Program-made: the position numbers and the translations under genes
Shown: positions 49,700-63,084 of the stretch, piece by piece
Layout: the number at the start of each line of letters is the position of its first letter
Numbering within the stretch: the first letter of the stretch is position 1
Assembly (NCBI GenBank): GCA_008921705.1
Contig: VFFE01006868.1
Location: 496,480 to 560,479 of the forward strand
Source: Burhinus oedicnemus
Lineage: Eukaryota; Chordata; Aves; Charadriiformes; Burhinidae
DNA length: 64,000 nucleotides
Direction of reading: 5' to 3'
The notes under the pieces: generated by a model
What the model was told of the DNA's origin: nothing
Databases searched by the model: none
Seen by the model: only the letters and a program-made list of their open reading frames with translations

Positions 49700-52600
49700 G
49701 TAAGGAGACTGGTGAACAAGCAGAATGTGTGATACTCTATAAGCCATAGCAGTAATCTGTTGTTTTGAAACCCTGGAGCAATCTCGAGGGAGAATAAGCA
49801 CTAGAGCAAAAACTGTGAATGAAAACCGAGGGAAGCTTTTAAACAAAATTCAAAAACTGTTGTGTTGTGTTAATGCAATTAGTTTGTTTCAAAGAGAAAT
49901 TTGTCTTATTGGTTAACTTGTGTTATCAGATGTGGCCAGAGATTTCCTTCCAGATCCAACTTTGTTGGTGGGAAGAGATGCCCAATACATGCAACTTGAT
50001 TATTATTGCCTCTGGTGAGTCTAGTGCTGCAAGTCTGGCGGCAAACCTGCTTCTGCAGTCTCTCCCATTCACTTCAGACAAACTTAGCTGTGTAACTTCA
50101 GTAGTCATTTAAATTGTTTAGGCCACCACAACTGCCTTTGCCTGAAGCAAATTAGCAAATCATCACATCACACAGACTGCTTTGCTCAGAGATGAGTGGA
50201 GGCATCAATGGAAGGTTTGTGGCAAGAAGCTGGAGGTGGTGATCATTTATTTTAAAAAAGCTGGCTCTAGAAGAGGACCAAGTTGCTAGCCTTAACAAGA
50301 TAAAAGCATTATATTGTGACCTTTAGTGTGGACGGGGGTGGAGTGGGAAACCTAATATGAAAAAAACCATGTGACTTGTAAAGGTAAACACAAAAACTAA
50401 AACAAAATCTATCCTTGGAAACATTCCCATCATACGTCCGTAAAAATTGCAATTCACCATATAGTAGAAGAAAATCTCTTTGAAACTGGTTACCCTAACA
50501 CTTCTTTCTGTTTCCTTTTTGCTGTCATGTTTTATAGAATTAAAGTATTTCAAGGTATTTCAAGATAGAATGTAACTTCCTAAAAAGAAAGCACAGGTTT
50601 CTTTTAAAGCAAGTGAGTTATCTTAGTCTGACAGAGAAGACTGAGAGTCAGAATATTGATTTATATTTCAGTCTCTGTTATTTATCTACTTGTATTTTGG
50701 ATTATTCTAAGCAAATAATTTCATCTATATGCTATCATTTTCTCAAAGTTTAAAATGCGTGTTCTTCTGTGGGGCACTTCATGTTCTGTAGATGAGTAAC
50801 ATCATGCAGGAAAAAAATATTTATTCTTAAAAAATAAAAATGTCTAGTTAAGCTCTTCAAACCACAGAGACAGTATGCAGATGTAACTTAACCCTTCAAT
50901 CTGATAACTGGCATGTTTGTTTCTGAAACATTGAGGCTTTAGGTTATGGAGTATTTTACAAAGATGATATTTTATGCAAATATTAATATATAGTTAGACT
51001 CTTGCCTGTCCTAGTCTCTGGAGGACGTCTGTACAACAGAACCTGCAGCACAGTACCCATGATGGTGGGTTTGGTTTGGTTTTTTTAGGCATGGTACTCT
51101 GGAGTACTAGCCCATATTCCCTTTATCAGAAAAGGTTTTGATGTACAAGTTCATGTATGGGGCATGGCTGATTGGCCATTTGGGTTTTATCCTAATTTCT
51201 CTGCAGGGTTAGTGAAATCTCCTAACTATATGCTTGGGTATACTTTTGCTGGAAAAGTTGCTACAGAAAGCCACACAATTATTATTTAATGCCAGCGCAG
51301 TAATGAACAAGCATATACAGAGTAATATGCCCTATGCAACCTGCTGAAACAAAGTTTGGGAAGTGGGAGTTTTTTAATCTTGTGTCATTGCCCTGTCCTG
51401 CAGGAAGAACTCTGAAATAATTTTCTTAATTGTGTGCACTCCAGTCAATGAACATTTCATCAGGCAAATATGACAAAGCGTCTGTTTCTGTTGCAGGGTC
51501 ATACTGGGGAGAGATACTTATAGGTAATATGCTGCTTTTTGAGTGACAACAAACTCCACACTGTCCATTTAAGTGTTATCATAATTGCCTCTCTAAAGGT
51601 TACTAATGCTGTTCCGAAGAATTTTTTTTAAACTAGTTTTCTGCTGCAGGCAAAACGTGTCTTTTTAATTCAGTCTGTACAATCAGGAATAAATATATAT
51701 CTATAAATATTCCAGGTCCCCAGCATGAATTAAAAGACACACATATATATTTACCAATTTAGGCGTTCAGAAGGCAATAAGAAACTGGTTTTTTGCTTTA
51801 TCTTAGTAAATAAGTAATTCCCTCATAGTCAACCCAATAGAAGAAAATCAAATCAGACCAGCTATATTGCCTCAAGTGTAGTTAAGTTCATCATTTTTGC
51901 TAAGGTTATAGTGGTAATGCAATATACCATGGAAGAATCTAATATTCTGCCCAGGGTGAAGATTGGGTATGCCAGAGGATTAGTGTCAGGGTGCTTTATA
52001 GAAGTGAAACTTGATGGACAGGCTGGAGACAGATCTACAGAATCTCATTAAATTGCTGAATTGTTCATTACTGAGCACTCTCACTGTAATAAAGTGCTCA
52101 TTGACTTTGACAAATCCCCATCCCATGTCTTAAGGAAGAACAGCAAAGCAAGAGGTGTTGGGGAAGCTGGAGGAAATTGGCACAAAGTGGGGCAGATAAT
52201 AGAAAAGCTGATGGGGGATGCTACAGTTTGATTTGTCTGTCTTACCTGTGACTATTGTGGCCTCCTGCACACACACATGCGTGCATGTTACAGCGATACG
52301 AATTCAGCGTGTCCCCAAGGCACCTTTACTAGTAGGGATCCCGTGAAACCCTAAGCACAAATATAAGCTTCCCTCAGAGGACCTCTGGAAATGATGCCAC
52401 CGTCTGCAGAGCACAGTTATTTTCACTAGTTTAAATTCCCAGTATCCAGTGGGCGATTCGATCCTAATGCACATAAAGGTTAAGGCAGTTCTTTTAATGT
52501 ATCAAAATATGTACACAGAGTGATGCGTAAATGTGTTTTAAACTGAAGTGACTGCAGCTTCTATTTGGCGCATTTTGGATTTTTGTTAGACTACCAATTC

Positions 52601-53051
52601 ACGGTTGCCAAATTTTAGTGAATATTGTGAAATAGAACCTTGAACAAACCAAGTTTGAGAAAGTTAAACAGTAATATTAATGTCAGTGTACCAGGATGTG
52701 GTTTAACGTAGAGTACTACTGTAATGCCTGTTTATTCTTTCAGAAAGAAAAATGTGACTTCCAAACCGGGTAAGGTGGACAAACTAAGTAGTTCATTCCT
52801 CTTTCTACTACTTAAAATCTTATGAAACTCTTTGGCCTAATGTAGGTGTCTTAGTTTTAGTGGAGACAACAGACAAGAAGTACAATGATGTACTTCTTAA
52901 AACCAATAAACAACAAAAAGAAAGCCCACCAGAAAACCTCTGTAGGCTTTGAAACTGGAGCAATTTACTAGCTTCCATCATTAGGGGGTTTTTAGCTAGG
53001 CTAAGCCAGTATACAATGATTATTAGGTGACAGGATTTGTTTTCATATTGA

Positions 53052-53073
53052 TTTTTTTTTTTTTTTTTTTTTT
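53052..53073. repeat. T22 homopolymer
   Basis: Twenty-two thymines directly abut the first unit of the 29-bp tandem duplication at 53074. Confidence 0.9.
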
Positions 53074-53131
53074 ACTTTTTACTAGCACGTGAGATTATGA
53101 AAACTTTTTACTAGCATGTGAGATTATGAAA
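53074..53131. repeat. 29-bp tandem duplication with one CpG-type difference
   Basis: Units 53074-53102 and 53103-53131 (ACTTTTTACTAGCAYGTGAG, then ATTATGAAA) are identical except for one base. The first has CACGTG, the second CATGTG. The single C to T change is at a CpG, and near identity implies a recent duplication. Confidence 0.93.
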
Positions 53132-53860
53132 TATTATTTTGTATATATGAAATTTAGGATTTGTCAGCTGCATTAAAATGTGAGTAAACTTGAAGCAGTG
53201 ACATAGAAGAAAGGATTAAATTAAAAAAAATGAAGAAAACCAAGGAAGAATCCTGAAGAAGTTGGAGAAAAAAACCAAATTCTTTGGTATTTTTCCTCTT
53301 CATCATGACCTGTGCAGCATGCCTTTTTTATAGGAAATGGTCACGATGAGGACATAAATGTCTAGTTTTATCATGAAGTGAAAAGTGAATCTTTTCATAA
53401 TTGGCCATTACTAGAAAGGCTCATTGGCTCTACTTTAAGGAAGCAGATGAATTCTTTCCCTTGATAATTGAAAAGGTAACCAACCCTGTATGACACAACG
53501 TGTTCTCAGAGAAATGTAGCAGTAGAAGGCTTCTTGTTGGAACCTTAGCAAGTAGAGAGCAAGCCAAAGATTTAAGCCTTTGTGGTAGTATAGTTATGCC
53601 TTGTCATGTGCATTATTAAAAACTTCAGTGTCATGAGGCTTAAATGTTAACATTTCAAGGATCATACTATACCTACAGATCGAAATATCTACTGGATCAT
53701 TCTGTCTCCCAGCAGTACATTGGTCAAATGATACTGCATTAAATACTGCACTTGATCCAAGGTGAACTCTTGAATCACATTTAGCAAAAAATCTTAACAT
53801 GAGATCAGTATAGATTAGTTTCTTCTTTCTCTGCTACTGGTTAAGTAGGTTGCTAAAGGA

Positions 53861-53877
53861 TATATATATATATATAT
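53861..53877. repeat. TA dinucleotide microsatellite
   Basis: A pure TATATA run of about eight units followed by TTTTATTTTTTTT. Confidence 0.9.
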
Positions 53878-56800
53878 TTTATTTTTTTTAAGCAGCTAAC
53901 ATTAAAAATAGATCCATTTTAGCATTTGCCAATACCACTTCTGACGTTAAGGTTAGGAGTTTTTTCTTGTTTTTTTACTTTGCCATGCAACTTGGTTTCT
54001 TGGTAATCAACTGATAAGCAAGCAGTGTAGGAAAAATTGGTAGGTAAAACTGCATGAGTAGTTTATTCAGCTAGAAAGCATGCAACTATGTTGTGTCTTC
54101 TCCAGGACTACGCTCCCAAGACATTCCAGCCCTGTTAACTTCCTTGTGTGCAACTTGTGAACTTGTGTTCATAAAACAGATCTTCCGCATATGAAAATAT
54201 AGCACAAGTTATTCCTTTTGTTATTGTGGATATGATGTGCAAAATAAGTCTTGGGTCTCTGTATTAGAGAAGTGTCTTTGCCTGAATAAATAGAAAAATA
54301 AAAGACAGGAAGACTGCAGTGTTACAGGTCAATATGGGTTGTTAAGCATCTATTTGATAAAAATAATAAATGTATAAATCCAATTTTCTTATTACAGTCC
54401 TGGTTATCCTTTTCTAAGGGAGAGTAAAATGCCCAATTTTCAACTGCCTTTTCTTACACTTGAGCTCCATTTTGAATCTCCTGGTGGCATTTGTGGAGGG
54501 CCAAAAGTGTTCTCCAGCAGAAATCCCACAGATTTCAGTGCTGTTGGAAATTTTGCGGTGTATGCATTACAGTAGGCTGTTACGATGGAACAGTTCTCTG
54601 CTGAAGACAGGCCCACAGACATCTTCCATACATCTCCAGTGATGCTCACATCTTCCTGTGCAGAACAGCAGTTTCTAAAGTGGGTTGTCATGTTCCAGTA
54701 CATGCTTGCCATTTCTTCAGTGCAGTACTTGAATTTTTTTTGCTGTCAATCTTTTGATTCTACAGAGCAATTTTTAACATAGAGAGAGCAAAATTCATGT
54801 TTCTCAGGGGTATATATATGTTTTGATGAAATGTGGACTAAGTGCCTTGCTAAATGTGAACTTAAGTTTTACTGCAAAACAAGTAACAACATAAAATATT
54901 AAGTGAAAGAAAGCATCTCAGTAATCAGCGTTGTGTTTAAACAGTATATTAGCCTTTCACTGTTCAAGAAATAAGCTTAAGTGCTCTCTTGGGCAATAAG
55001 TGAAATCATGTCTGGTGGTCTAATGCTTGTCCCTAGTGAGTATTTAGCCTAAGTAGAAAACCACCACACTAAAATGTGGCTGTCAGCCTCTTATCAAGAG
55101 AGGCATAGGAGAGAAAAAAGGAGTTTGATGCATATCAAGGCTGAGGTGAATTAGTGAGGCTATATGGGAAAATTAGCATATTGCCCATGCATGTTTTGCT
55201 GTGTTTTCACCCCCTTTTTAGTACCCTTCTCGTGAGTAGTCTATGTAGAAGTGCCAAAGAGCTGCCCTTGAATCCCAGTATCCACTGTGCTGGATTTGTG
55301 ATGGTTGCACTGGTATCATGACTAGCTGTAAGCAAGAATATATAGTTATCCTCCAGTAAAAATAGAGTGAAAGCATTACCTATGGTACGTTGTCTGTTTC
55401 CTTTTCCTAAGGCTAATCCTCATAATCACAGGTATCTCACCTGAACTGACTGTGTGCAATGGTAATATTCCTTACAGTCTCTCCAGACTATTTGTGTGGG
55501 ATTCATTTTTATAAGCATAGGCATGTGCAGCATTTTTGGTAGGATATCGAAGATATATAGGCCAAGCTGGCAGTTGTGGTACAGGATCTGCAAGGAGGTC
55601 AGTATCCACTGAAGCTGCAGACTAGACAGGGTTCATTCAGGCCACAATGGATGGAGGTAGTAGATCTCACACTCTGCTCTGCTGATGTGCTCAGGTCACA
55701 CACATTTTTCCTGATATAATTTCTGCATCATTTGTAACAGTAACGGCATTTTGGCTTACAGTGAAAATGAATGCTGCCCCTGTTGGCACTGTCCCCTTAC
55801 TTTATGAAACAGCTTTCCCCTTTGTCTGCCTTAGCTTAAACCTAATGGGCTCTTAATTGTGTCCTTTACAGTAAAGTTCTGTGAACTTTATATATGCTTT
55901 TGTTCTGAACTTTTGAAAGTTTCTGCCTGTTATTTCTTGAATGTTAGCTAATCTTGTTACTGTTATTTATCAAGCATAACAGTACAGAAAGGGATCTGCT
56001 ATATTAAAACTAGGTTTATGTTAGGAGCAACTGTATGTTCTTCTAATTTTCTTTTTGATACATGTCAGTTCCAATCAGAAAACTTGATTATTTTGTCTCT
56101 ATTGCTGTGTGCAATAGAGAATTACTGGAGGGCATTACTTTTGCCTCAGTGTCCTGCAGTAATATTGTCTCACCTTATTTATCTCAGATTAGCCTCAGAA
56201 CTGCACAGAGCATCACCAGTATTTAGGAAGGCTGCTGTGCCCATAGCTCTTGAATTTAGGCCACTTCTTCAGGTAAGCAATGGGTGTGTGTTTTGATTTA
56301 GAAAGCAAAAAAAGGACACCAAGGAGTGCACACAGCAAGACTGCTTCTGTGATACTGCATTCTGCATTTGAATTAGTCTGTTGTGATGAGGTTTGTATTG
56401 ACTGTTATGCTTTTTGTGGCACTGATCTATTGGAGATTAACTGAAATATAATTGTATTAATACACAGGTATATGATTACACAAAAGAAAGCTGCTGAGGC
56501 TGTTTTGAAAGCCAGGCATAGATGGAAACATACATTACTTTCATTTTTAAGTTAAAGAAAAGAACAACGTAAATAAGGTCTAAACCCCACAGATACCATG
56601 GATGATCAAATAAAGCAGTCTGTTGTTACTATATTGATTAATATCTTCCATTCAGATTTACAGATGTTAGTAATCTCTACTCTTTCAAAATCCCAGTAAA
56701 GCTGTTTAACACTGTTTCTGATGGATTTAAGCTTGTGTCCTGTTTGAGGTAAAACAGAACCAATTTTCTGTTCAGTAATTTTACTTTGCAGCTAAGCTTC

Positions 56801-56932
56801 TTCTAACTGACCAAGCTCTCTGAAATTAACAGCATCTTGTCCAGACACTGTTTGCTCTCAGAGTGATAAGACCTAATTGTTTCTAATTTGTACCAAGGAA
56901 CGGTATGCAGAGAGGCTCTTGCTTATACTTAT

Positions 56933-57478
56933 TGCTATAACAGCCAAGGCCAGACAACTTTATTATTTGCCCTGTTGGAGGGTCGGAAGCAGAAAAGCAT
57001 AAAGGGGTCACACCTGCGGGGAGGAGCGGACAGGACAGGTGACCCAAAACTGACCAACAGGGTATTCCATCCCATCTGCCTCATGCTCAGTATAAAAGCT
57101 GAGGCATCAAAGGGTCAGCCCTCTTTCTTCAATGGCCGGCGTCCGAGGAGGACTCTGCCTGTTCGTCTGCCTTTGATCCTGATCCGTGCATTCCTGAATC
57201 CAGATCTGGAATCCAGTTCCTGTCTGTCACTGAGTCCAGCCTGGGACTTCCCCAGTGCCTGCTGGTGATGTGATCATCATCCTGGGAGCTAGACACAGTT
57301 TTGTATATATTTCATTATTTTCTTTTTTATTATTTTATTAATATTTCTATTAAAGTAGTTTAGTTTCTTTTCTAAACTCATAAGTCTCTTGCTCTCTCTC
57401 CCTCCTCTCCTTGGAGAGAGAGGTAGAGAAGAGCATCTGTTGTTGATTTCAGTGGCCAGTCCAGCCCAAATCGCAACA
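56933..57478 (+). mobile_element. Solo LTR of an avian endogenous retrovirus
   Basis: About 546 bases with LTR organisation. It starts TGCTATAACAGCCAAGGCC and ends TCGCAACA. Inside it has the promoter-type segment CTCATGCTCAGTATAAAAGC with a TATA box at 57091-57098, a CT-rich stretch after it, and ATTAAA at 57349-57354 followed by a T/G-rich area, suggesting U3, R and U5. It resembles ERVL/ERV3-type LTRs common in birds; the exact family is not certain. No gag, pol or primer-binding site adjoins it, so it looks like a solo LTR left by recombination. A clean target-site duplication was not found (flanks CTTAT and GCTTG are only similar), leaving the ends approximate. It lies in the sense orientation of KLHL32. 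The open frame inside it (56888-57268) is not a recognisable protein. Confidence 0.75.
57091..57098 (+). promoter_or_regulatory. TATA box of the solo LTR
   Basis: TATAAAAG stands at the usual position for an LTR promoter, about 160 bases into the LTR and upstream of the CT-rich presumed start of R. Whether it is active in any tissue is unknown. Confidence 0.5.
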
Positions 57479-57835
57479 GCTTGTCAAAAATGATAGAAAA
57501 TGAGAAGCTCTTTTGCAAATTCCCAGCTCTGTATTTCAACAGGTTTTTCTTTGGGAGCTGGTAGAAGCATTACTTCTATTTGTAACTATGGAGCCAAAGA
57601 TGATGGAGAAAGAAAACTGAAGTAGAGGTTGTATAAAACCATACAAATTGTCATCAATATGTTAAGATGGCTAAAATCCAGTTTTGGGGTTAAGTGTTTC
57701 CATTTGTACCTAAACTAAGTATGTAAAATTAGAATAAGTAAATTTGCACCCTTATGTCTACACTTGCTATTAAGTGGGTGCAGTTCAGCATGGCTGCTGA
57801 GATCTGACCAGCTGTTGTCACGTGCTGTCACTCAT

Positions 57836-59825
57836 AAAATCATAGAATAGTTTGGGTTGGAAGGGACTTTTAAAGGTCATCTAGTCCAACCACCCTGCAA
57901 TAAGCATGGACATATTCAACTAGATCAGGTTGCTCAGAGCCCCGTCCAACCTGACCTTGAATGTTTCCAGGGATGGGGCATCCACCACCTCTCTAGGCAA
58001 CCCGTTCCAGTGTTTCACCACCCTCATTGTAAAAAAAGTTCTTCCTTCTATCTAGTCTAAATCTTCCCTCTTTTAGTTTAAAGCCATTACCCCTTGTCCT
58101 GTCACAACAGGCCCTGCTTAAAAGTTTGTTCCCATCTTTCCTGTAGGCCCCCTGAAAGGCCGTAAACAGGTCTCCCCAGAGCCTTCTCTTCTCCAGCCTG
58201 AACAACCCCCTCTCACAGCCTATCCTCATAGCAGAGGTGCTCCAGGCCTCTGATCATTTTTTGTGGCCCTCCTCTGGACCCACTCCAACAGGTCTTTCCT
58301 ATGCTGAAGGCTCCAGATTTGGACACAGTACTCCAGGTGGGGTATCACGAGAGCAGAGTAGAGGAGCAGAATCACCTCCCTTGACCTGCTGGCCACACTT
58401 CTTTTGATGCAGCCCAGGATATGGTTGGCTTTCTGGGCTGCAAGCACACATTGTCGGCTCATGTTGAGCTTTTTATCCACCAGTACCCCAAAGTCCTCCT
58501 TGACAGGGCTGCTCTTAATCCCTTTATCCCCCAGCCTATATTGGTACCAGGGGTTGCTGTGACCCAGGTGTAGGACCCTGAACTTGGTCTTGTTGAACCT
58601 CATGAGGTTCAAACAGGCCCACTTCTCAAGCCTGTCCAGGTCCCTCTGGATGGCATCCTGTCCCTCAGGCATCAACCACACCACTCAGCTTGGTGTCATC
58701 CACAAACTTGCTGAGTGTGCACTTGATCCCACTGTCTGTGCCATTGATGAAGATATTGAACAGTACTGGTCCCATTACAGACCCCTGAGGGACACTGCTT
58801 ATCACCAGTCTCCATCTGGACATTGAGCTGTTGACCACTACCCTCTGGATGCAACCATCCAACCATTTCCTCATCCACTGAAGGGTCCACTCATAAAATC
58901 CCTCTCTCTCCAATTTAAAGAGAAGGATGTTGTGGGGGACTGTGTCAAAGGCCTTACAGAAATCCAGATAGATGACATCCATAGCTCTTCCCTTGTCCAC
59001 TGATTTAGTCAATCCATCATCAAAGGCCACGAGGTTGGTCAGACAGAACTTGCCCTTGGTGAAGCCATGCTGGCTTTGTCAAATCACCTCCCTGTCCTCC
59101 ATGTCCTCAGCATAGCTCCTAGGAGGATCTGTTCCATGATCTCTCCAGGCACAGAGGTGAGGCTGACAAGTCAGTAGTCCCCAGGGTCCTCCTTTCTACC
59201 CTTTTTAAAAATGGGTGTGATGTTTCCCTTTTTTCCAGTCACTGGTCACTTCACCTGACTGCCATGACTTTTCAAATATCATGGAGTGTGGCTTAGCAAC
59301 TGTGTTAGCCGATTCCCTCAGGACTCTGGGAGGCATCTCGTCAGATCCCATAGAATTCTGTATATTCAGGTTCCTCAGGTGATCACAAACCTGACCTTCT
59401 CTTACAGTGGGAGGGATATTTCTCCCCTAGTCCCTGCCTTGCAGTCTATCCACTGAAGAGGTGTGGGGAGAGAAGTTGCCAGTGAAGACTGAGGCGAAAA
59501 AGTTGTTGAGTACCTCAGCTTTCTCCTCATCTCTTGTTACCAGTTCACCAGTCTTGCTCATCAGGGGGAGTATGCTTTCTTTGACCTTCCTTTTCTGGCT
59601 GACATACCTGTAGAAGCCCTTCTTATCATTCTTTGTGTCCCTTGCCAAGTTCAGCTCCAGCTGCGCCTTGGCCTGCCTGACCCCATCCCTACACAACTGG
59701 GCAGCATCCCTATACTCTTCCCCAGGATACCTGTCCGTGCTTCCACTGCCTGTGCATCTCTTTCTTGCCCTTTAGTTTGACCAGAAGGTCTCGACTCAGC
59801 CAGGTCTCTTGCCCTCCTTTCCTGC
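57836..59825 (-). mobile_element. CR1 LINE, 2.0 kb, antisense, reverse transcriptase region
   Basis: A 5'-truncated CR1 opposite to KLHL32. The 3' tail is at 57836 (the + strand reads ATCATAGAATAGTTTGGGTT), and the element's 5' end is somewhere near 59825. Minus-strand frames give the linker (QAKAQLELNLARDTKNDKKG, 59427-59696), the RT core ([18 protein letters not shown], within 58665-59030) and the C-terminal part (58226-58684: [18 protein letters not shown]). The polymerase motif at 58695-58706 is Phe-Val-Asp-Asp with both aspartates kept, but the core is broken by a frameshift around 58665-58684 and again near 58226. It is similar in extent to the sense copy at 18122-20138. Confidence 0.94.
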
Positions 59826-61116
59826 CCCAGGACCAGGGCACTAGTGGCTCCAGGAGGGTGAGGAGGCAAGGAGATGAAAAACCAGTGGCACTCCTGCACG
59901 TCCTTGCTTACTCCAACAGGGAGACCCTTGGCAGCTTCCAGATGTGAGTGAACTGCAGAGCTGGGAGTTTCATTGCCTCATGGCAAGGGGGTCCTTATAC
60001 TCCTTTGATCACCTTGGACTCCCTTGGAGAAATGGAAGAAATTATGATGAATACATTTGTCAAAAAGATCTTAAGAAGCTTCACTGTGAAGTGGCTTCCA
60101 AGCTAGAGGTCTATGTGGGATAGTAATGACAGATGGAAAGATCACAGTCTCTGAAGTGAGAATCTGTGCTGAAAAGCTTTCAAACTGCTCCTTTAGGGTG
60201 GATCTTATTTTAACATTTGTGTGAAACCGTATAGGTCTGAATTTTATGAGGTTCACCTTTTAACAGTTGCAGTTGTTACAGTTTGCTTCAGATGTGATTT
60301 AGTTGGTTTAAATAATAAATTTATGTTGGTTTTGATCTTGTAGTAGGGAAGCTCCAACATTTCCAATTCATGAGATATGTTTGGGATCTTAAATCCATTT
60401 GCAAATGTGGCTCTACGTGTTTAAGTCACTTTTTAAAAGAAATAACATTCTTAGGACAATTAGGTGATTTTGAAAAATTAACTCATCACTTAAAAATAAT
60501 GAGTCCTGTGTTAATCTGAAGCCCATCATGTGGGGATTAAATCAAAGTCAATAAAACTGACATCATTAAGAAAGTGTGATTTGATTAAAAGGGAAATTAT
60601 TCTGTTCTCAAAAAAGCTGAGTGAGCTTCTGCTAGTGAACTTGCTTGTTCTTTTTGTATTTAAAAAAGCAATGGGGAAAAAATATCCCTTTGTGAAAAAT
60701 CAGTGAAAAGAAATACCAACTCCTAAAATAAATCTGTAACTTTGTTGTTGTCATGCTGTCCTCTGAAACACATTCTTCCCAGAATTTGAGAAAGCAGAAG
60801 TAAATTGTCTCCTGACAGGAAAAGGCCTAAATGTTCCCACAGTTAATGTTAGTGGGCTTGTCCATGTTAAAATGGGGTTCCAACAGCGCTTTGGAGTTGA
60901 AGAATCGGGCTCACTAATGTGTAATGTGGACTTCGGTGACTAATGTTTGATAACTGTGACGATGAAGTGGCTGGGAGAAAGTAGGGGATACTCAGACAGC
61001 TTTTGGTTGTGAGACCCAGATGGGTAAGCTGACACTGTCCTTGTCAGAGGGCTTAGTGGGTTCATTAAAATAGTAAAGCAGAACAAAACAGAAATAATGT
61101 TTCTGTAGTGAAGGTG

Positions 61117-61209
61117 CTGGTGATATCACTGGGTAAAAAAAACAACCCAAAAACCAAGCCAAAAAAAAACCAACCCCAAAACGAAAACCACCTGGTGATT
61201 TCACTCGGA
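61117..61209. repeat. Direct repeats flanking an A/C-rich insert
   Basis: CTGGTGATATCACTGGGT (61117-61134) and CTGGTGATTTCACTCGGA (61192-61209) match at 15 of 18 bases. They enclose 57 bases made almost only of A and C (AACAACCCAAAAACCAAGCC and similar). This may be a small retro-inserted tail with target duplication, or a local duplication. Confidence 0.5.
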
Positions 61210-63084
61210 AAAATTGACCTTGGTGATTTTGTAGTAACATGGCATGTTGAAAGCATACATATATATGAACCGACTAAGGAGAGTATGTACTTTGATGTTC
61301 GTTTTTCTGTGTGACCTAAGATATTAATGATATACAACTTCTGTATAGCTGTTGTCAAGATTATTATAGAAAATGATACATTTTTATATGATTTGTTGGA
61401 TTTGCCTATTAAATCCATATAAAATTATACCCTAACAATAGGGAAGAAAGGAATAGGAATCTTTCTACATTCAAGAACCATTTAGACTAATTTTCACAGA
61501 GCTGAATTGCATTTTTATAGAATTTTGTCAATTTTTTTGCCTATTTCATTCTCTTAACAATTTTTACTGATGAAAGCTTGTAGATTCCTGTCTCCGTAGA
61601 GAGCCACTATACTTCTAAAACATATTGCAAGGGGAAAAAATAACAGGAGAGAAATAGGAATAAAAACAACGTGTATCAGATGGTGAAAGATTGTAATTTC
61701 CACTTGTAATTATATACCAGCAACTTATTTTAATGCTAAATGTGGCTATGTTAAGTTTCAGTGCATTTGATGTCAGCCTAAATGTTTCCTCTAAAAATAA
61801 AAATAGGCAATTCTAGATTTTGAAATGATGGCTGCTGGGTGGGGGAAGACCCTCTTCTTCCACCTCCCATGAGCTCTGTCCTCACCCTGTTTGAGAAAAC
61901 AGAAATGCAATCGTAAACTTTGATCTCCTTAAACTGAAATCAAATTACACTTAAGAGTCCTAGTTAGACAGCTGTGTTTTTGAATAGATAAGCTTCTGTT
62001 CATTGCAACTTCAGAAAAAACTTATCAGAGATGAATCACCTAGCAATGTTGGTTTTACCATGACGACAAATGATGGAGGGTCCAAACTTGAGCATTTTGT
62101 GATGCGTTAGAAAATGGATGGCAAGAAGTTGTTACTGAAGAGCTTCTTGCCATTTGATTGAGTTATTAAAGAGAGGCAGATCTATTAGGATCCACAGGTT
62201 TTAGGAACCTATGAAGGTACATTACTAAAATGTTTATGATGGGGGGGCTTGCTTGTCGTTTCTAGTTATCTTTATGGCTGGACCTATTTGAAAGGAAAAA
62301 GTGAGGTTCTGTCTCCAGATGCCATATTTTAGGTTTGGTTTTATTGCTTTGCTTTGCTCTGGATAGATTGTCACATGCACACAAACACACACCTCCCTCC
62401 TTTCTGATGATCTTGTTAAAACAAAATTTACTTTGATTGCAGGAGTAAGTACAGCCTTTCCAGTGTGATCAATCCCAGCTCATGTATTTTATTTGTGTAC
62501 ACTTCCAGGTGTGATAGTCATTGCAGTGCACAGGAAAATAGAGTGGTTGTCAGCAGTGGGGTAGCTGTAAAGTCTGTTGCAATAAGGACTACACACGAGC
62601 TCATACAGGCTTTAAACACGCAATTGTACATGTGGAGTGTCATTGCTAGGGGTTGCTCTGGGCCTTGCTTGTTCCTTCCATCACAGCAGAAGAATGAATT
62701 AGGTGCAAGAAGAACATTTGTAGATCTTCCTTTGTAGAGAAGCTCCAAATGACTGCAAAGGAAACTACTCCGTGGTTTTGAGGACTTGATCACACAAGAA
62801 CGCGCACTTCTCTTGCAGCACGCTACGGGATAGTTTTGTCTTTGCTGCTCCCAAAAGGTTAAGAAAGAATGCAGTGTTTTGTTGCCTGTATGGAGATGTG
62901 CTTTTCAGCTGCAAAAATACCTCAAATACTTTTGCCAGATGATATTTAGAGATCTGTTTTGTCTTTAGTTTCAGATACCTGCATCTCACCAGGTTTCATT
63001 CTGTGGCATGGAACACAAAAAACTCCACAGAACTTTGGTAGTGGGGTAAAGAGACTCAGTTATGGACAGGTTGAGGGGACAGAA

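Noticed and set aside
54440..54782. Open frames of 60-90 codons on both strands
   Set aside because: No protein family is recognised and no exon borders fit. Their coexistence on both strands is not evidence of coding.
55570..55620. CTGGCAGTTGTGG after an AG, resembling the start (Leu-Ala-Val) of the next KLHL32 exon
   Set aside because: The following codons do not give the expected R-W-L-E-H type helix, and no donor or Kelch sequence follows. It is a chance match.
56888..57268. 126-codon open frame on the + strand
   Set aside because: It lies almost wholly in the solo LTR, crosses its TATA region and shows no retroviral or host domain.
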